Source of the DNA: Tianweitania aestuarii
GTDB taxonomy: Bacteria > Pseudomonadota > Alphaproteobacteria > Rhizobiales > Rhizobiaceae
Reading direction: 5' to 3'
Assembly (NCBI RefSeq): GCF_018457165.1
Contig: NZ_JAFMNX010000002.1
Span: 558,001 to 622,000 of the forward strand
Length of the DNA stretch: 64,000 nucleotides
Part shown: in pieces, positions 35,830-44,336 of the stretch
How the letters are laid out: each line of letters begins with the position of its first letter
How positions within the stretch are numbered: the first letter of the stretch is position 1
Notes under the pieces: generated by a model
What the model was told of the DNA's origin: nothing
What the model saw: only the letters and a program-made list of their open reading frames with translations
Databases searched by the model: none
Program-made: the position numbers and the translations under genes

Positions 35830-36525
35830 ATGCAGGCAGAAATGATGATCTCAGGCAAAAGCATCCATTCCACGGCCATGCAGCGCGTCTACTCCCACAT
35901 TCGTGATTGCATACTATCTGGTCGTTATATGCCGAATAATCGTTTGGGCGAGATGACGCTTGCTGCCGAGCTCGGTGTTAGCCGCACACCGGTGCGTGAG
36001 GCCCTGCGCAATCTCGCCGCGGATGGATTCATCGAGCTGAAGCCGCATGTAGGCGCGATCGTGCGGCCATGGAACTTCGAGGAACTCTATTCCAGCTTCG
36101 TCATTCGCGCCGATATCGAAGCGCAAGCCGCAGCCCATGCTGCAAAGCGCATCACAGCGGAAGAGGTCGACGAGCTTTCGGTCTTGTGTGATCGCATGGA
36201 GCAGACGAACACGGACGTGGACACAGACGCTCGACACTCCAGAAGCGAGTTGAACCGCCAGCTTCACGTTCGAATTTTGCAGATCTCAGCACTCATCCAC
36301 GCCGAACGAACGGCGACCCAGTTGATGGATCTCGCCGTACTGACCATGACCTTCAATCACTTCGATCCTGATGAGGTTCGTCGCAGCAACAGTGATCATC
36401 GCGTCCTTCTACGTGCCCTCCGAACGAACGACGACCTTCTCGCCTATTCCGTCATGCGCACCCACATCCTCACCGCAGCCGGCATGTTTCGGGAACGGAA
36501 GCCCGGTACGAACGACGTCAGCTGA
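35830..36525 (+). CDS. GntR-family regulator, FCD type
   Basis: A 231-residue regulator. The winged helix is at about residues 18-80 (VYSHIRDCILSGRYMPNNRL, then LAAELGVSRTPVREALRNLA), followed by an all-helical FCD effector domain with the metal/ligand histidines expected around NRQLHVRILQ and SDHRVLLRAL. ATG 35830 is used; ATG 35842 and 35845 are nearby in frame. Diverging from tctC, it most likely represses the tctCBA-lyase-leuCD-dehydrogenase operon until a carboxylate ligand binds. Confidence 0.8.
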   Translation: MQAEMMISGKSIHSTAMQRVYSHIRDCILSGRYMPNNRLGEMTLAAELGVSRTPVREALRNLAADGFIELKPHVGAIVRPWNFEELYSSFVIRADIEAQAAAHAAKRITAEEVDELSVLCDRMEQTNTDVDTDARHSRSELNRQLHVRILQISALIHAERTATQLMDLAVLTMTFNHFDPDEVRRSNSDHRVLLRALRTNDDLLAYSVMRTHILTAAGMFRERKPGTNDVS

Positions 36526-36563
36526 CCGCAAAGGATTGTTCAGGATCGAGCGGACAGCTCATC

Positions 36564-36578
36564 GGCCAGCTCCTGGCC
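36564..36578 (+). terminator. Hairpin after gntR
   Basis: GGCCAG-CTC-CTGGCC is a perfect six-pair stem 39 bases past the gntR stop, nested within CAGC/GCTG arms. No T-run follows, so the terminator call is weak. The rest of the 36526-36793 gap shows nothing recognisable. Confidence 0.35.
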
Positions 36579-36793
36579 CGGCTGCCCGCCTCAGTTCCGG
36601 CTGCTTTCGGTGTTGAGAACAACAAACGCAATCACTCAAGGTTGGAAGCAGCGAAAGCGTAATCAGTTCTTTAGCAAATCGTCCGTTCACGCCTGCTCGT
36701 AAAATGATCGTCCATGGCCGGCAGCGGATGGAGTGCTCCCCGCGTTTGCCACCCAGCTAGACGCAAACGCGTCCACATCTTCAAGGAATGCAA

Positions 36794-37219
36794 ATGAAGG
36801 CTTTGATCACCGTTGCAGCGAGCGCTGTGATCATCAGCGGCTGCGCATCGGCGCTTCGGGGAACAACCGAGCCGGTGACCATCACCACCGAACCCGCAGG
36901 CGCAGCAATCAGGACCTCGCTCGGACACACCTGCCCCGCCTCACCCTGCACATTCCAGGTCAGCAGAAAAGCCGACTTCACCGCCTTTGCAGACAAGCCC
37001 GGCTACCACCCGAACAGTGTTTTCATCGGCACGAAGCCAAGCAACATCGGTCGCGCTGCGGTGGCGTCCAACATGATGGCCACCGGCTTTGTCGGCACGG
37101 CCATCGATTCCTCCACGGGCGCCGCCCTCGATCATCACCCCAACCCCGCCCACATCATCCTCGCACCCGAAGCCAGCCAGCCGCCAGCCGTTTCCCCCGC
37201 CATGGTACCGGCTTTCTAG
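36794..37219 (+). CDS. Small lipoprotein with PEGA-like domain
   Basis: A 141-residue secreted lipoprotein. The lipobox is ISGC at about residues 13-16 of a short signal peptide. The next 60 residues have a PEGA-like pattern: VTITTEPAGAAIRTS, CPASPCTFQV with two cysteines, and FADKPGYHP. Then comes a small-residue helix, NMMATGFVGTAIDSSTGAAL. ATG 36794 is chosen since AAGGA lies six bases before it; ATG 36788 is directly on that site. Similar proteins in rhizobia are annotated as envelope proteins of unknown function. It is unrelated in role to the flanking operons as far as can be seen. Confidence 0.6.
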   Translation: MKALITVAASAVIISGCASALRGTTEPVTITTEPAGAAIRTSLGHTCPASPCTFQVSRKADFTAFADKPGYHPNSVFIGTKPSNIGRAAVASNMMATGFVGTAIDSSTGAALDHHPNPAHIILAPEASQPPAVSPAMVPAF

Positions 37220-37379
37220 TTGCCAGGTTTGCGAGTAGCAGCGACAACACCAATTTGCATACGCAGGATACCTCCGCCGGTGCAGCCCAAGCGTTACTGA
37301 CGTATCTCAAACGAGATTAGAGACTGGTAATCTTTTCCTCTGCCATCGAGACAAGACCTATCTTTCAACTACCTAACGT

Positions 37380-38420
37380 TCACAAAGCTGCGCAAGAAGA
37401 GCTTTCGTTTAACAACTGCTTCTCACCAAGACTAGCTTGCACAGAAGTGACCGCAATCATGTGATAGATGTCGCTGACTTTACAGCCACGTGACAGGTCG
37501 TTGGCTGGTTTAGCTAGCCCTTGCAATATCGGTCCGATGGCCTCTGCACCACCGATCCGCTGTGCGATCTTGTAGCCAATGTTGGCGGCATCTAGGTTAG
37601 GGAATACAAATACGTTTGCCTCCCCATGCAACACCGAGTCCGGCGCTTTGGAGTTGCTGACCGCCTCAACGAAAGCTGCATCAAACTGCAGCTCGCCATC
37701 TATGATGAGATGTGGCGCTGCTGTTTTCGCTAGCTTCGTTGCCTCTGCAACCTTTGAGACGCATTCATGAATAGCGCTGCCGGCGCTGGAAAATGACAGC
37801 ATTGCAACCTTAGAAACTCGGCCCGTCAAAGCGCTGAACGAGATTGCCGACATTACGGCAATTTCGGCAAGTTCCTGCGCGTATGGCTCCACCACCAACC
37901 CACAATCGGCAAACACGAAGACACCCTTCTTTTTATGGTGCGGCTCACACAGCATCATCAGGAAAAACGAGGAAACGAGCCGCACGCCTGGCGCGCGGCC
38001 GATCGTCTGCAGCGCTGTTCTGACCGTTTCAGACGTCGTGTTGGTGGCACCACCAACGGTTCCATCGGCAAAGCCTTCCCGAACCATCATGGCGGCGAAA
38101 ACTAGGGGCGAACGAACGGCACTTTCGGCAGCCTGCGCATCCACGCCTTTGCTCTTGCGATGTGCATGGTAGGCATCAGCTAGCTGACTGCTGATCGATG
38201 AAGTGGTCGGATCTTCCACCATGATCATGCCACTATCGTCACCCGCTGCCTTCAGGGCGTCGTATACCTTTGCGGCATCGCCGATCAGGGTCAGGCGCGC
38301 AATTCCGTCGCGGGAAGCCTGTACAGCTGCCTCCACAATGCGGGGATCCTCGCCTTCAGAAAGCACCACGTGGCGCGGAGTGGCTTTGGCCGTCGCGAGC
38401 AGTTGGTCAAGCGGTTTCAT
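37380..38420 (-). CDS. pta: Phosphate acetyltransferase
   Basis: A 346-residue phosphotransacetylase of the short, single-domain type. Visible blocks are RHVVLSEGEDPRIVEAA, MMVREGFADGTVGGATNTTS near residue 110, RLVSSFFLMML and MLSFSSAGSA near residue 205, plus the C-terminal NDLSRGCKVSDIYHMIAVT. It converts acetyl phosphate from Xsc and CoA to acetyl-CoA. ATG 38420 is used; TTG 38423 is adjacent. It lies downstream of xsc on the same strand, as in other sulfonate degraders, but with a 230-base gap and a hairpin between. Confidence 0.85.
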   Translation of the reverse strand: MKPLDQLLATAKATPRHVVLSEGEDPRIVEAAVQASRDGIARLTLIGDAAKVYDALKAAGDDSGMIMVEDPTTSSISSQLADAYHAHRKSKGVDAQAAESAVRSPLVFAAMMVREGFADGTVGGATNTTSETVRTALQTIGRAPGVRLVSSFFLMMLCEPHHKKKGVFVFADCGLVVEPYAQELAEIAVMSAISFSALTGRVSKVAMLSFSSAGSAIHECVSKVAEATKLAKTAAPHLIIDGELQFDAAFVEAVSNSKAPDSVLHGEANVFVFPNLDAANIGYKIAQRIGGAEAIGPILQGLAKPANDLSRGCKVSDIYHMIAVTSVQASLGEKQLLNESSSCAAL

Positions 38421-38614
38421 CAAGCATGTCCTAGATAAGAAGCGACGGCTTAGTTCAAAAGGCTGGTGAAGATGGTCCGGTGATGGTGAGCACCCCCATC
38501 ACCGCTTCTCCATCAAAAGGGCTCGCAATATTTGCTGCGCATGAGCGCTACGCTGTCACGCAGCCCTCCAAAGGCGAATGCATCCTGAAACGCTTTTAGA
38601 TGCACGCCGATGTG

Positions 38615-38641
38615 AAAAGCGCCCGGGCCGAGAGCCCGGAC
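38615..38641 (-). terminator. Terminator between xsc and pta
   Basis: Read on the minus strand, GTCCGGGC-TCTCG-GCCCGGGC forms an eight-pair stem with one wobble, then GCTTTT. It starts 9 bases past the xsc stop and should reduce or separate transcription of pta. Confidence 0.6.
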
Positions 38642-38650
38642 GCACATGCA

Positions 38651-40426
38651 TCAGGCACGCTGCTGCGGGCGCATGTCGGCAGCCTCGATACCGGCCACTG
38701 GAACAGGCTTCTTCATCGCGTCGCGGCGGAAAGGCTCGCCTAGTTCCTGGTTGAGCACGACCTCAATAAAGGTGGTTTGGCCGTCCATCTGATCCTGGAC
38801 AGCCTGCATCAGCGCCGCCGATAGCTCCTGGCTCGAGCTGACCTGGACACCCTTGAGGCCACATCCTTCCGCAACCTTGGCGTAACTCAGGTTGGGGTTG
38901 AGTTCGGTGCCAACGAAGTTGTTGTCGTACCACAACGTCGTGTTGCGCTTTTCAGCACCCCACTGGTAGTTGCGGAAGATCACCATGGTGATGGAAGGCC
39001 AGTTCTTGCGACCGATGGCGCCCATTTCGTTCATTGAAATGCCAAAGGCACCATCACCGGCAAAACCGACTACCGGTACATCTGGACAACCAATCTTGGC
39101 ACCGACGATCGCCGGGAACCCATACCCACAGGGGCCAAACATGCCAGGCGCCAGATACTTCCGGCCTTTGTCGAAGCTCGGATAGGCATTGCCGATGGCG
39201 CAATTGTTTCCGATATCCGTGGAGATAATGGCGTCGCGCGGCAGGGCCGCCTGAATGGCGCGCCAGGCTTGGCGCGGAGACATGCGGTTGGGCTCGCGCT
39301 GTCGAGCTCCCTCGTTCCACTCGGTACCAGGATCATCGTCCTCGTGATCAAGCGAGGAAAGGAACTGCAGCCAGGCCGAGCGCGTACGATGAATTAATGC
39401 CTTGCGTTCTTCACGACCGCTATCACCGGCATCGGGCGCGAGTTGCTCGAGAATTTGGCTCGCCACCTGCCCGGCATCGCCACAGATGCCGACACTTACC
39501 TTCTTGGTCAGGCCGATGCGGTCTGCGTTCATATCAACCTGGATGATCGCGGCATCCTTGGGCCAATAATCGATGCCATAGCCGGGCAGCGTCGAAAACG
39601 GGTTGAGGCGTGTGCCGAGCGCCAGCACCACGTCTGCCTGTGCGATCAATTCCATAGCGGCCTTGGAACCGTTATAACCCAGCGGACCGACGGCCAACGG
39701 ATGCGTACCGGGGAAAGCGTCATTGTGCTGATAACCGCAGCAGACTGGCGCATCTAAACGCTCCGCTAACGCCATCGATTGGGGAATGGCATTGCCAATC
39801 ACCACGCCCGCGCCGTTCAAGATTACCGGGAACTTGGCGCCGGACAGCAGCTTGGCAGCTTCCGCTATTGCCTGGGGACCGCCAGAAGGGCGTTCAAAAC
39901 GCACAATGCCTGGCAGATCTATGTCAACCACCTGCGTCCAGAAGTCCCGCGGAATATTGATTTGGGCAGGCGCACTCCCACGCCATGCCTTTTCGATCAC
40001 CCGGTTCAGCACCTCGGCGATGCGCGTAGCGTCGCGCACCTCCTCTTGGTAACACACCATCTCCTCAAACATCGCCATTTGATCGACTTCCTGGAAGCCG
40101 CCCTGCCCGATCGTCTTATTGGCAGCCTGCGGCGTGACCATCAGGAGCGGTGTGTGGTTCCAGTAGGCAGTCTTCATTGCGGTAATGAAGCCCGTTACGC
40201 CTGGTCCGTTCTGCCCGATCGCCATCGCCATCGTGCCGGTCGCGCGGGTGAAGCCATCCGCCATCATGCCGGCGTTGGTTTCATGCGCGCAGTCCCAGAA
40301 GCTGATGCCTGCTTTTGGAAACAGATCCGAAACAGGCATCATCGCCGACCCGATTATGCCGAAGGCGTGCTCAATGCCATGCATCTGCAGGACTTTGACA
40401 AAGGCTTCTTCCGTGGTCATCTTCAT
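38651..40426 (-). CDS. xsc: Sulfoacetaldehyde acetyltransferase
   Basis: A 591-residue thiamine-diphosphate enzyme. It converts sulfoacetaldehyde and phosphate to sulfite and acetyl phosphate in the cytosol. The N-terminus MTTEEAFVKVLQMHGIEHAF and IIGSAMMPVSDLFP are characteristic of Xsc, distinguishing it from acetolactate synthase and glyoxylate carboligase. The diphosphate-binding motif starts at VGFAGDGAFGISMNE in the C-terminal third and ends in IFRNYQWG. Length matches known Xsc (about 590-600). It is 14 bases downstream of the MFS gene and serves both the taurine and isethionate branches of this block. Confidence 0.92.
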   Translation of the reverse strand: MKMTTEEAFVKVLQMHGIEHAFGIIGSAMMPVSDLFPKAGISFWDCAHETNAGMMADGFTRATGTMAMAIGQNGPGVTGFITAMKTAYWNHTPLLMVTPQAANKTIGQGGFQEVDQMAMFEEMVCYQEEVRDATRIAEVLNRVIEKAWRGSAPAQINIPRDFWTQVVDIDLPGIVRFERPSGGPQAIAEAAKLLSGAKFPVILNGAGVVIGNAIPQSMALAERLDAPVCCGYQHNDAFPGTHPLAVGPLGYNGSKAAMELIAQADVVLALGTRLNPFSTLPGYGIDYWPKDAAIIQVDMNADRIGLTKKVSVGICGDAGQVASQILEQLAPDAGDSGREERKALIHRTRSAWLQFLSSLDHEDDDPGTEWNEGARQREPNRMSPRQAWRAIQAALPRDAIISTDIGNNCAIGNAYPSFDKGRKYLAPGMFGPCGYGFPAIVGAKIGCPDVPVVGFAGDGAFGISMNEMGAIGRKNWPSITMVIFRNYQWGAEKRNTTLWYDNNFVGTELNPNLSYAKVAEGCGLKGVQVSSSQELSAALMQAVQDQMDGQTTFIEVVLNQELGEPFRRDAMKKPVPVAGIEAADMRPQQRA

Positions 40427-40440
40427 GTTGGTTCTCGTTC

Positions 40441-41781
40441 TCAGTTGAGAGGGACGGTTGAAGGGCGTAGTGGCGAGTGCTGGGTAGGTATCCGCTGTTC
40501 ATGATTGACCGGCCGGATCAGAAAGGCCGACACCATCGAAATCAGCGCTGCGAAGACGACATACCCAGCCAGCAGCCAGGGTTCGCCGTCGCCGAAGTCC
40601 AGCAGGTAGGTCGCGATGATCGGCGTGATGCCGCTCGCGAAAATGCCGGAAAACTGATAAACGAAGGAGATGCCGGTATAGCGGATGCGAGCCTGAAAGA
40701 GGTCCGAAAACAGCGCCGCTTCAGGCCCATAGCACATAGGATAAAGGATGCCGAAGGGGATGATGAGGCCGGCAGCCACCCACACCAGATTGCCACTACC
40801 CATCATCATAAAGGCCGGAAACGTCGCTAGCGCCAAAAGGAAGCTGCCGATCGCATAGGTCTTTGGCCGACCCCAGCGGTCGGATAGTGCCCCAAAAATG
40901 GGAATGGTCCCGATCATCAAAAGAGCAGCCATACATACCAGCACCAATGCCGTGGTTCGCTCGATCTGGACGTATTTCGACAGGTACAAGATTGAAAACA
41001 CGGCGAAGACATTGAAGAAGACGCCGTCGATATAGCGAGCGCCCATGCCAAGAAGGATATTCTTCGGTGATGTGCGGATGAGCTCCACGAACGGGATTTT
41101 GACTTCTTCCTGTTCCTGCTTGACTGCAACGAAGTCAGGCGTCTCATCAATCTTTAGACGAATATAGAGGCCAACCGCGATCAGCACGATCGAGCCGACG
41201 AAGGCGGCGCGCCAGCCCCAAGCCATGAAGGCTTCATCCGACATCATGCTCAGCAGCGCTACCACGCCGGATGACAGGCAAAGCCCGATTGCCAGACCGA
41301 TCTGTGGTATGGACGCATAATAACCGCGCTTGTGTTCGGGCGCGAACTCATAAGCCATGAGCACAGCCCCGCCCCATTCGCCACCAATGCCAATACCTTG
41401 GGCAACACGCAGGATGAGCAGAAGGATAGGTGCTGCCACGCCAATTTGAGCATAAGTCGGAAGCAGGCCGATCAAGACGGTCGCGACACCCATGATCAGA
41501 ATTGTCATGACCAGCATTTGCTTGCGGCCGAGCTTATCACCGAAGTGCCCGAAGATGATGCCACCCAGCGGGCGTGCCAGGAAGCCGACCGCAAAGGTCG
41601 CATAGGCCAAGACGATCGAAACCAGCGGATCACTTGCCGGGAAATACAGCTGGTTGAAGACGATGCCGGCGATGACGCCGTAAAGAAAGAAGTCATACCA
41701 CTCGATCGTGGCGCCGATCAGCGACGCCATGACAACGCGCCGGACTTCCCGTTCCTTCTCGATATCTGCTTGGTTCAACAT
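40441..41781 (-). CDS. iseU: MFS transporter (MHS family), probable isethionate importer
   Basis: A 446-residue, 12-helix MHS-family symporter. Key segments are MASLIGATIEWYDFFLYG, FGHFGDKLGRKQML and GALSDRWGRPKTYAIG. It lies between the GMC dehydrogenase and xsc on one strand. In Cupriavidus necator isethionate use needs an MHS-family carrier (IseU), a GMC dehydrogenase (IseJ) and a dedicated regulator, the set seen here. The alternative is a general organic-acid or betaine carrier. ATG 41781 has GGGAGGAG six bases upstream. Confidence 0.65.
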   Translation of the reverse strand: MLNQADIEKEREVRRVVMASLIGATIEWYDFFLYGVIAGIVFNQLYFPASDPLVSIVLAYATFAVGFLARPLGGIIFGHFGDKLGRKQMLVMTILIMGVATVLIGLLPTYAQIGVAAPILLLILRVAQGIGIGGEWGGAVLMAYEFAPEHKRGYYASIPQIGLAIGLCLSSGVVALLSMMSDEAFMAWGWRAAFVGSIVLIAVGLYIRLKIDETPDFVAVKQEQEEVKIPFVELIRTSPKNILLGMGARYIDGVFFNVFAVFSILYLSKYVQIERTTALVLVCMAALLMIGTIPIFGALSDRWGRPKTYAIGSFLLALATFPAFMMMGSGNLVWVAAGLIIPFGILYPMCYGPEAALFSDLFQARIRYTGISFVYQFSGIFASGITPIIATYLLDFGDGEPWLLAGYVVFAALISMVSAFLIRPVNHEQRIPTQHSPLRPSTVPLN

Positions 41782-41805
41782 GGTTCTCCTCCCAATGTCG
41801 TCGGT

Positions 41806-43407
41806 TCATTTCAAAAGGTGATCAGACAGTTTCTCCCCGATCATGATCGCAGGCAGATTGGTGTTTCCCGACACGATGCGCGGCATCACCGAACAGTCGG
41901 CGATCCAGAGGCCCTCCAGCCCCCGCACCTTCAGGTCAGGATCAACCACCGCGCCGGCATCGTCGCCGGCTCCCATCCGGCAGGTGCTGGTCGGATGGAA
42001 GATCGTTGCGCCGTTGTTGCGCGCGAAGTCGAGAATAGCGGCGTCGTCCTGTGCCTCTGCTCCGGGCAGCACTTCGGCATCGACGATGCCGCGCAACGGT
42101 TCAGTTGAAGCGATGCGCCGTGCCAAACGGATTGCAGCTACCGCCATGCGCCGGTCGAGTTCAGCGTCGAGGTAATTGGGGGAGATAACAGGTGACGCCC
42201 TCGGGTCAGCCGAGGCCAGCCGGATCGTTCCGGTACTTTCGGGCCGCAACTGGCACACCGACATCGTGAAACCCGAAAAGTCGTGCACCTTGCCGCCAGC
42301 CATATCTGCCGAAAGGGTCGCGACATGGAACTGAACATCTGGTCGGTTCGCGCCAGGCGTAACAGCGGTAAAAAGGCCACCTTGATTAATGCCCACAGCC
42401 AACGGACCGCTGCGCTTCAACAACCATTGCAGGCCAATCCGAGCTTTGCCCAAAAGGCTGTTCAGTTGATCATTGGTGCTAACCGGCCGGTTGCAGCGAA
42501 AGATCAACCGAAACTGCAGATGATCCTGAAGATTGGCACCGACGCCTTTCAGATCTATCAGCACTGGAATGCCATGTTCCGCCAGCTGCTCAGCAGGTCC
42601 TACACCGGAAAGCATCAGCAGCTGCGGCGTATGCACGGCGCCCGCACTCAGGATCACGCCGCGGCGGGCGATCAAAGCGGTAGATTGGCCATTTCGCTCA
42701 TAATCGATCCCGAGTGCGCGGCGACCGTCGAAACGAATGCGAGTCACCTGAGCGTCGGTTAGAACGTCGAGATTCTTCCGCCTGCGAGCTTCCCGCAGAT
42801 AGCCAACTGCAGCACTGCTGCGCAGGCCGTTCCGGGTAGTCAAATGGTAGTAGCCCGCACCTTCCTGGTTTGGCCCGTTGAAGTCGTCATTGCGTGGAAT
42901 GCCGATCGCCTCGGCCGAAGCGATGAAGGCGTCAATCAGCGGATGCGTCTGGCGTATAGGGTTGACGCTGATGGGACCGTTTGCGCCATGATATTCTGGA
43001 GCGCGCGTATCGTGGAAAGTCTCGGAACGCTTGAAGTATGGCAGCACGGAGCGGTAGCTCCAGCCTTCGCCGCATTGTCTCGCCCAGTCGTCATAGTCTG
43101 CCGCCTGCCCGCGAATGGCGATCAGGCCGTTGATGGCGGAAGAGCCGCCGAGCACCTTGCCTCGCGGCCAGTAAATGCGACGGCCTCCCATATTGGGATC
43201 CGGCTGCGTGTATAGCTTCCAATTGATGCGCTCGTCCCACATCGTCTTGCCGTAGCCGAGCGGGAGATGAATCCACGGGCTGGTGTCCTTTGGACCGGCT
43301 TCAATCAATGCAACGCGATGTTTGCCGTTTTCCGTCAGCCGCGCGGCAACCGCGCAGCCAGCGGAACCAGCGCCAATGACAATGAAGTCATATTGCACTT
43401 CGTTCAC
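41806..43407 (-). CDS. iseJ: GMC-family dehydrogenase, probable isethionate dehydrogenase
   Basis: A 533-residue FAD enzyme of the choline dehydrogenase branch. The dinucleotide motif is DFIVIGAGSAGCAVAARL near residues 6-23; GGSSAINGLIAIRGQ follows near residue 90 and the C-terminal active site has HPTSTCRMGAGDDAGAV and SGNTNLPAIMIGEK. It would oxidise isethionate to sulfoacetaldehyde for Xsc. The start is GTG 43407, since GGAGG lies eight bases upstream; the open frame before it has no ribosome site. A cytochrome c partner (IseK in Cupriavidus) is not encoded nearby. Choline or another alcohol as substrate cannot be ruled out. Confidence 0.65.
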   Translation of the reverse strand: MNEVQYDFIVIGAGSAGCAVAARLTENGKHRVALIEAGPKDTSPWIHLPLGYGKTMWDERINWKLYTQPDPNMGGRRIYWPRGKVLGGSSAINGLIAIRGQAADYDDWARQCGEGWSYRSVLPYFKRSETFHDTRAPEYHGANGPISVNPIRQTHPLIDAFIASAEAIGIPRNDDFNGPNQEGAGYYHLTTRNGLRSSAAVGYLREARRRKNLDVLTDAQVTRIRFDGRRALGIDYERNGQSTALIARRGVILSAGAVHTPQLLMLSGVGPAEQLAEHGIPVLIDLKGVGANLQDHLQFRLIFRCNRPVSTNDQLNSLLGKARIGLQWLLKRSGPLAVGINQGGLFTAVTPGANRPDVQFHVATLSADMAGGKVHDFSGFTMSVCQLRPESTGTIRLASADPRASPVISPNYLDAELDRRMAVAAIRLARRIASTEPLRGIVDAEVLPGAEAQDDAAILDFARNNGATIFHPTSTCRMGAGDDAGAVVDPDLKVRGLEGLWIADCSVMPRIVSGNTNLPAIMIGEKLSDHLLK

Positions 43408-43476
43408 TTGCAGTTCCTCCCGATTAACAAGAGGCCATTTGCAAGAAGCAATCGTCAAATTTTTCCGCTTGATAAG

Positions 43477-43491
43477 TCTCAGTGAATGAGA
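43477..43491. promoter_or_regulatory. Candidate IclR operator TCTCA-N5-TGAGA
   Basis: TCTCA and TGAGA are perfect inverted arms around GTGAA in the gap between the divergent dehydrogenase and IclR genes, 70-84 bases upstream of the former. A related GAGTGAGAAG lies near 43544. Confidence 0.45.
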
Positions 43492-43559
43492 TTATTTCCT
43501 AACAGATTGCCGTTAAAGGTCGAATGCTCCAAAAAAATCCCGCTGAGTGAGAAGATCAG

Positions 43560-44318
43560 GTGAAAGATCAATCTGATACTGGGGTGTCTGCAATTTCGCG
43601 CAGCCTTAACTTGATTGAGGCTATCGCGCTTGCTGCAAAGCCGGTGACACTCGGCGAATTGGAAGTAACAAGCGGACTACCTAAAGCCACGCTGCACCGC
43701 CTGTGCCAGCGGCTGGTGCGAGAAGCATTCTTGTTCCGCGAGCCAGACCGGCGGCATTATTCGGCCGGCCCCCGATTGATCAAAATGGGGCTCAACATTG
43801 TCGGTGAAGGCGTCAGCACCCAACGCCATGCAATCCTGCGCCAAGTCGTGGATGCGACAGGCGAAACCTGCAACTTCGTAACGAGGAACGGCACGGAGGC
43901 CATTTATCTGGCACGCGCAGAATCCAACTGGCCGTTGCGCGTACATCTGGAGCCCGGCTCGCATGTGCCACTGCATTGTACGGCAAGCGGAAAGCTGCTG
44001 CTGGCCCATATGGACGAACAAAGCCGCGAAAGGCTTCTCGCCTCTATCCAGCTCGACGCGTATACACCGGCCACCATAACCATGCGCGATGCGCTGGACG
44101 TCGAATTCGCAAAGATCCTGTGCGACGGGTTCAGTCTGGACCTGGAAGAGTTTATCGTAGGGCTTATGGCAATCGCAGTGCCGGTTCTTGATCGTAACGG
44201 CCGGGTGGTAGCCTCGTTGGCCTGCCACGCGCCAACGCCACGTATGTCGCTGGACCTAGCGCGTCGCTACGTTCCGACCCTGCAGGTGGCGGCGCGCAAG
44301 CTCTCGCAAACCTTTTGA
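43560..44318 (+). CDS. IclR-family regulator of the isethionate branch
   Basis: A 252-residue IclR regulator. The winged helix is at about residues 8-65 (AISRSLNLIEAIALAAKPVT, then SGLPKATLHRLCQRLVRE); the C-terminal GAF-like effector domain has SHVPLHCTASGKLLLAHM near residue 138. The start is GTG 43560; no in-frame ATG precedes the domain. It is divergent from the GMC dehydrogenase gene and so should control iseJ-iseU-xsc. Its stop converges on the taurine dehydrogenase gene 19 bases away. Confidence 0.8.
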   Translation: MKDQSDTGVSAISRSLNLIEAIALAAKPVTLGELEVTSGLPKATLHRLCQRLVREAFLFREPDRRHYSAGPRLIKMGLNIVGEGVSTQRHAILRQVVDATGETCNFVTRNGTEAIYLARAESNWPLRVHLEPGSHVPLHCTASGKLLLAHMDEQSRERLLASIQLDAYTPATITMRDALDVEFAKILCDGFSLDLEEFIVGLMAIAVPVLDRNGRVVASLACHAPTPRMSLDLARRYVPTLQVAARKLSQTF

Positions 44319-44336
44319 GCATGCGGCAGCCACAGC

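Noticed and set aside
38651-40426. Acetolactate synthase or glyoxylate carboligase
   Set aside because: The N-terminal sequence and the pta neighbour match sulfoacetaldehyde acetyltransferase, and no small regulatory subunit gene is present.
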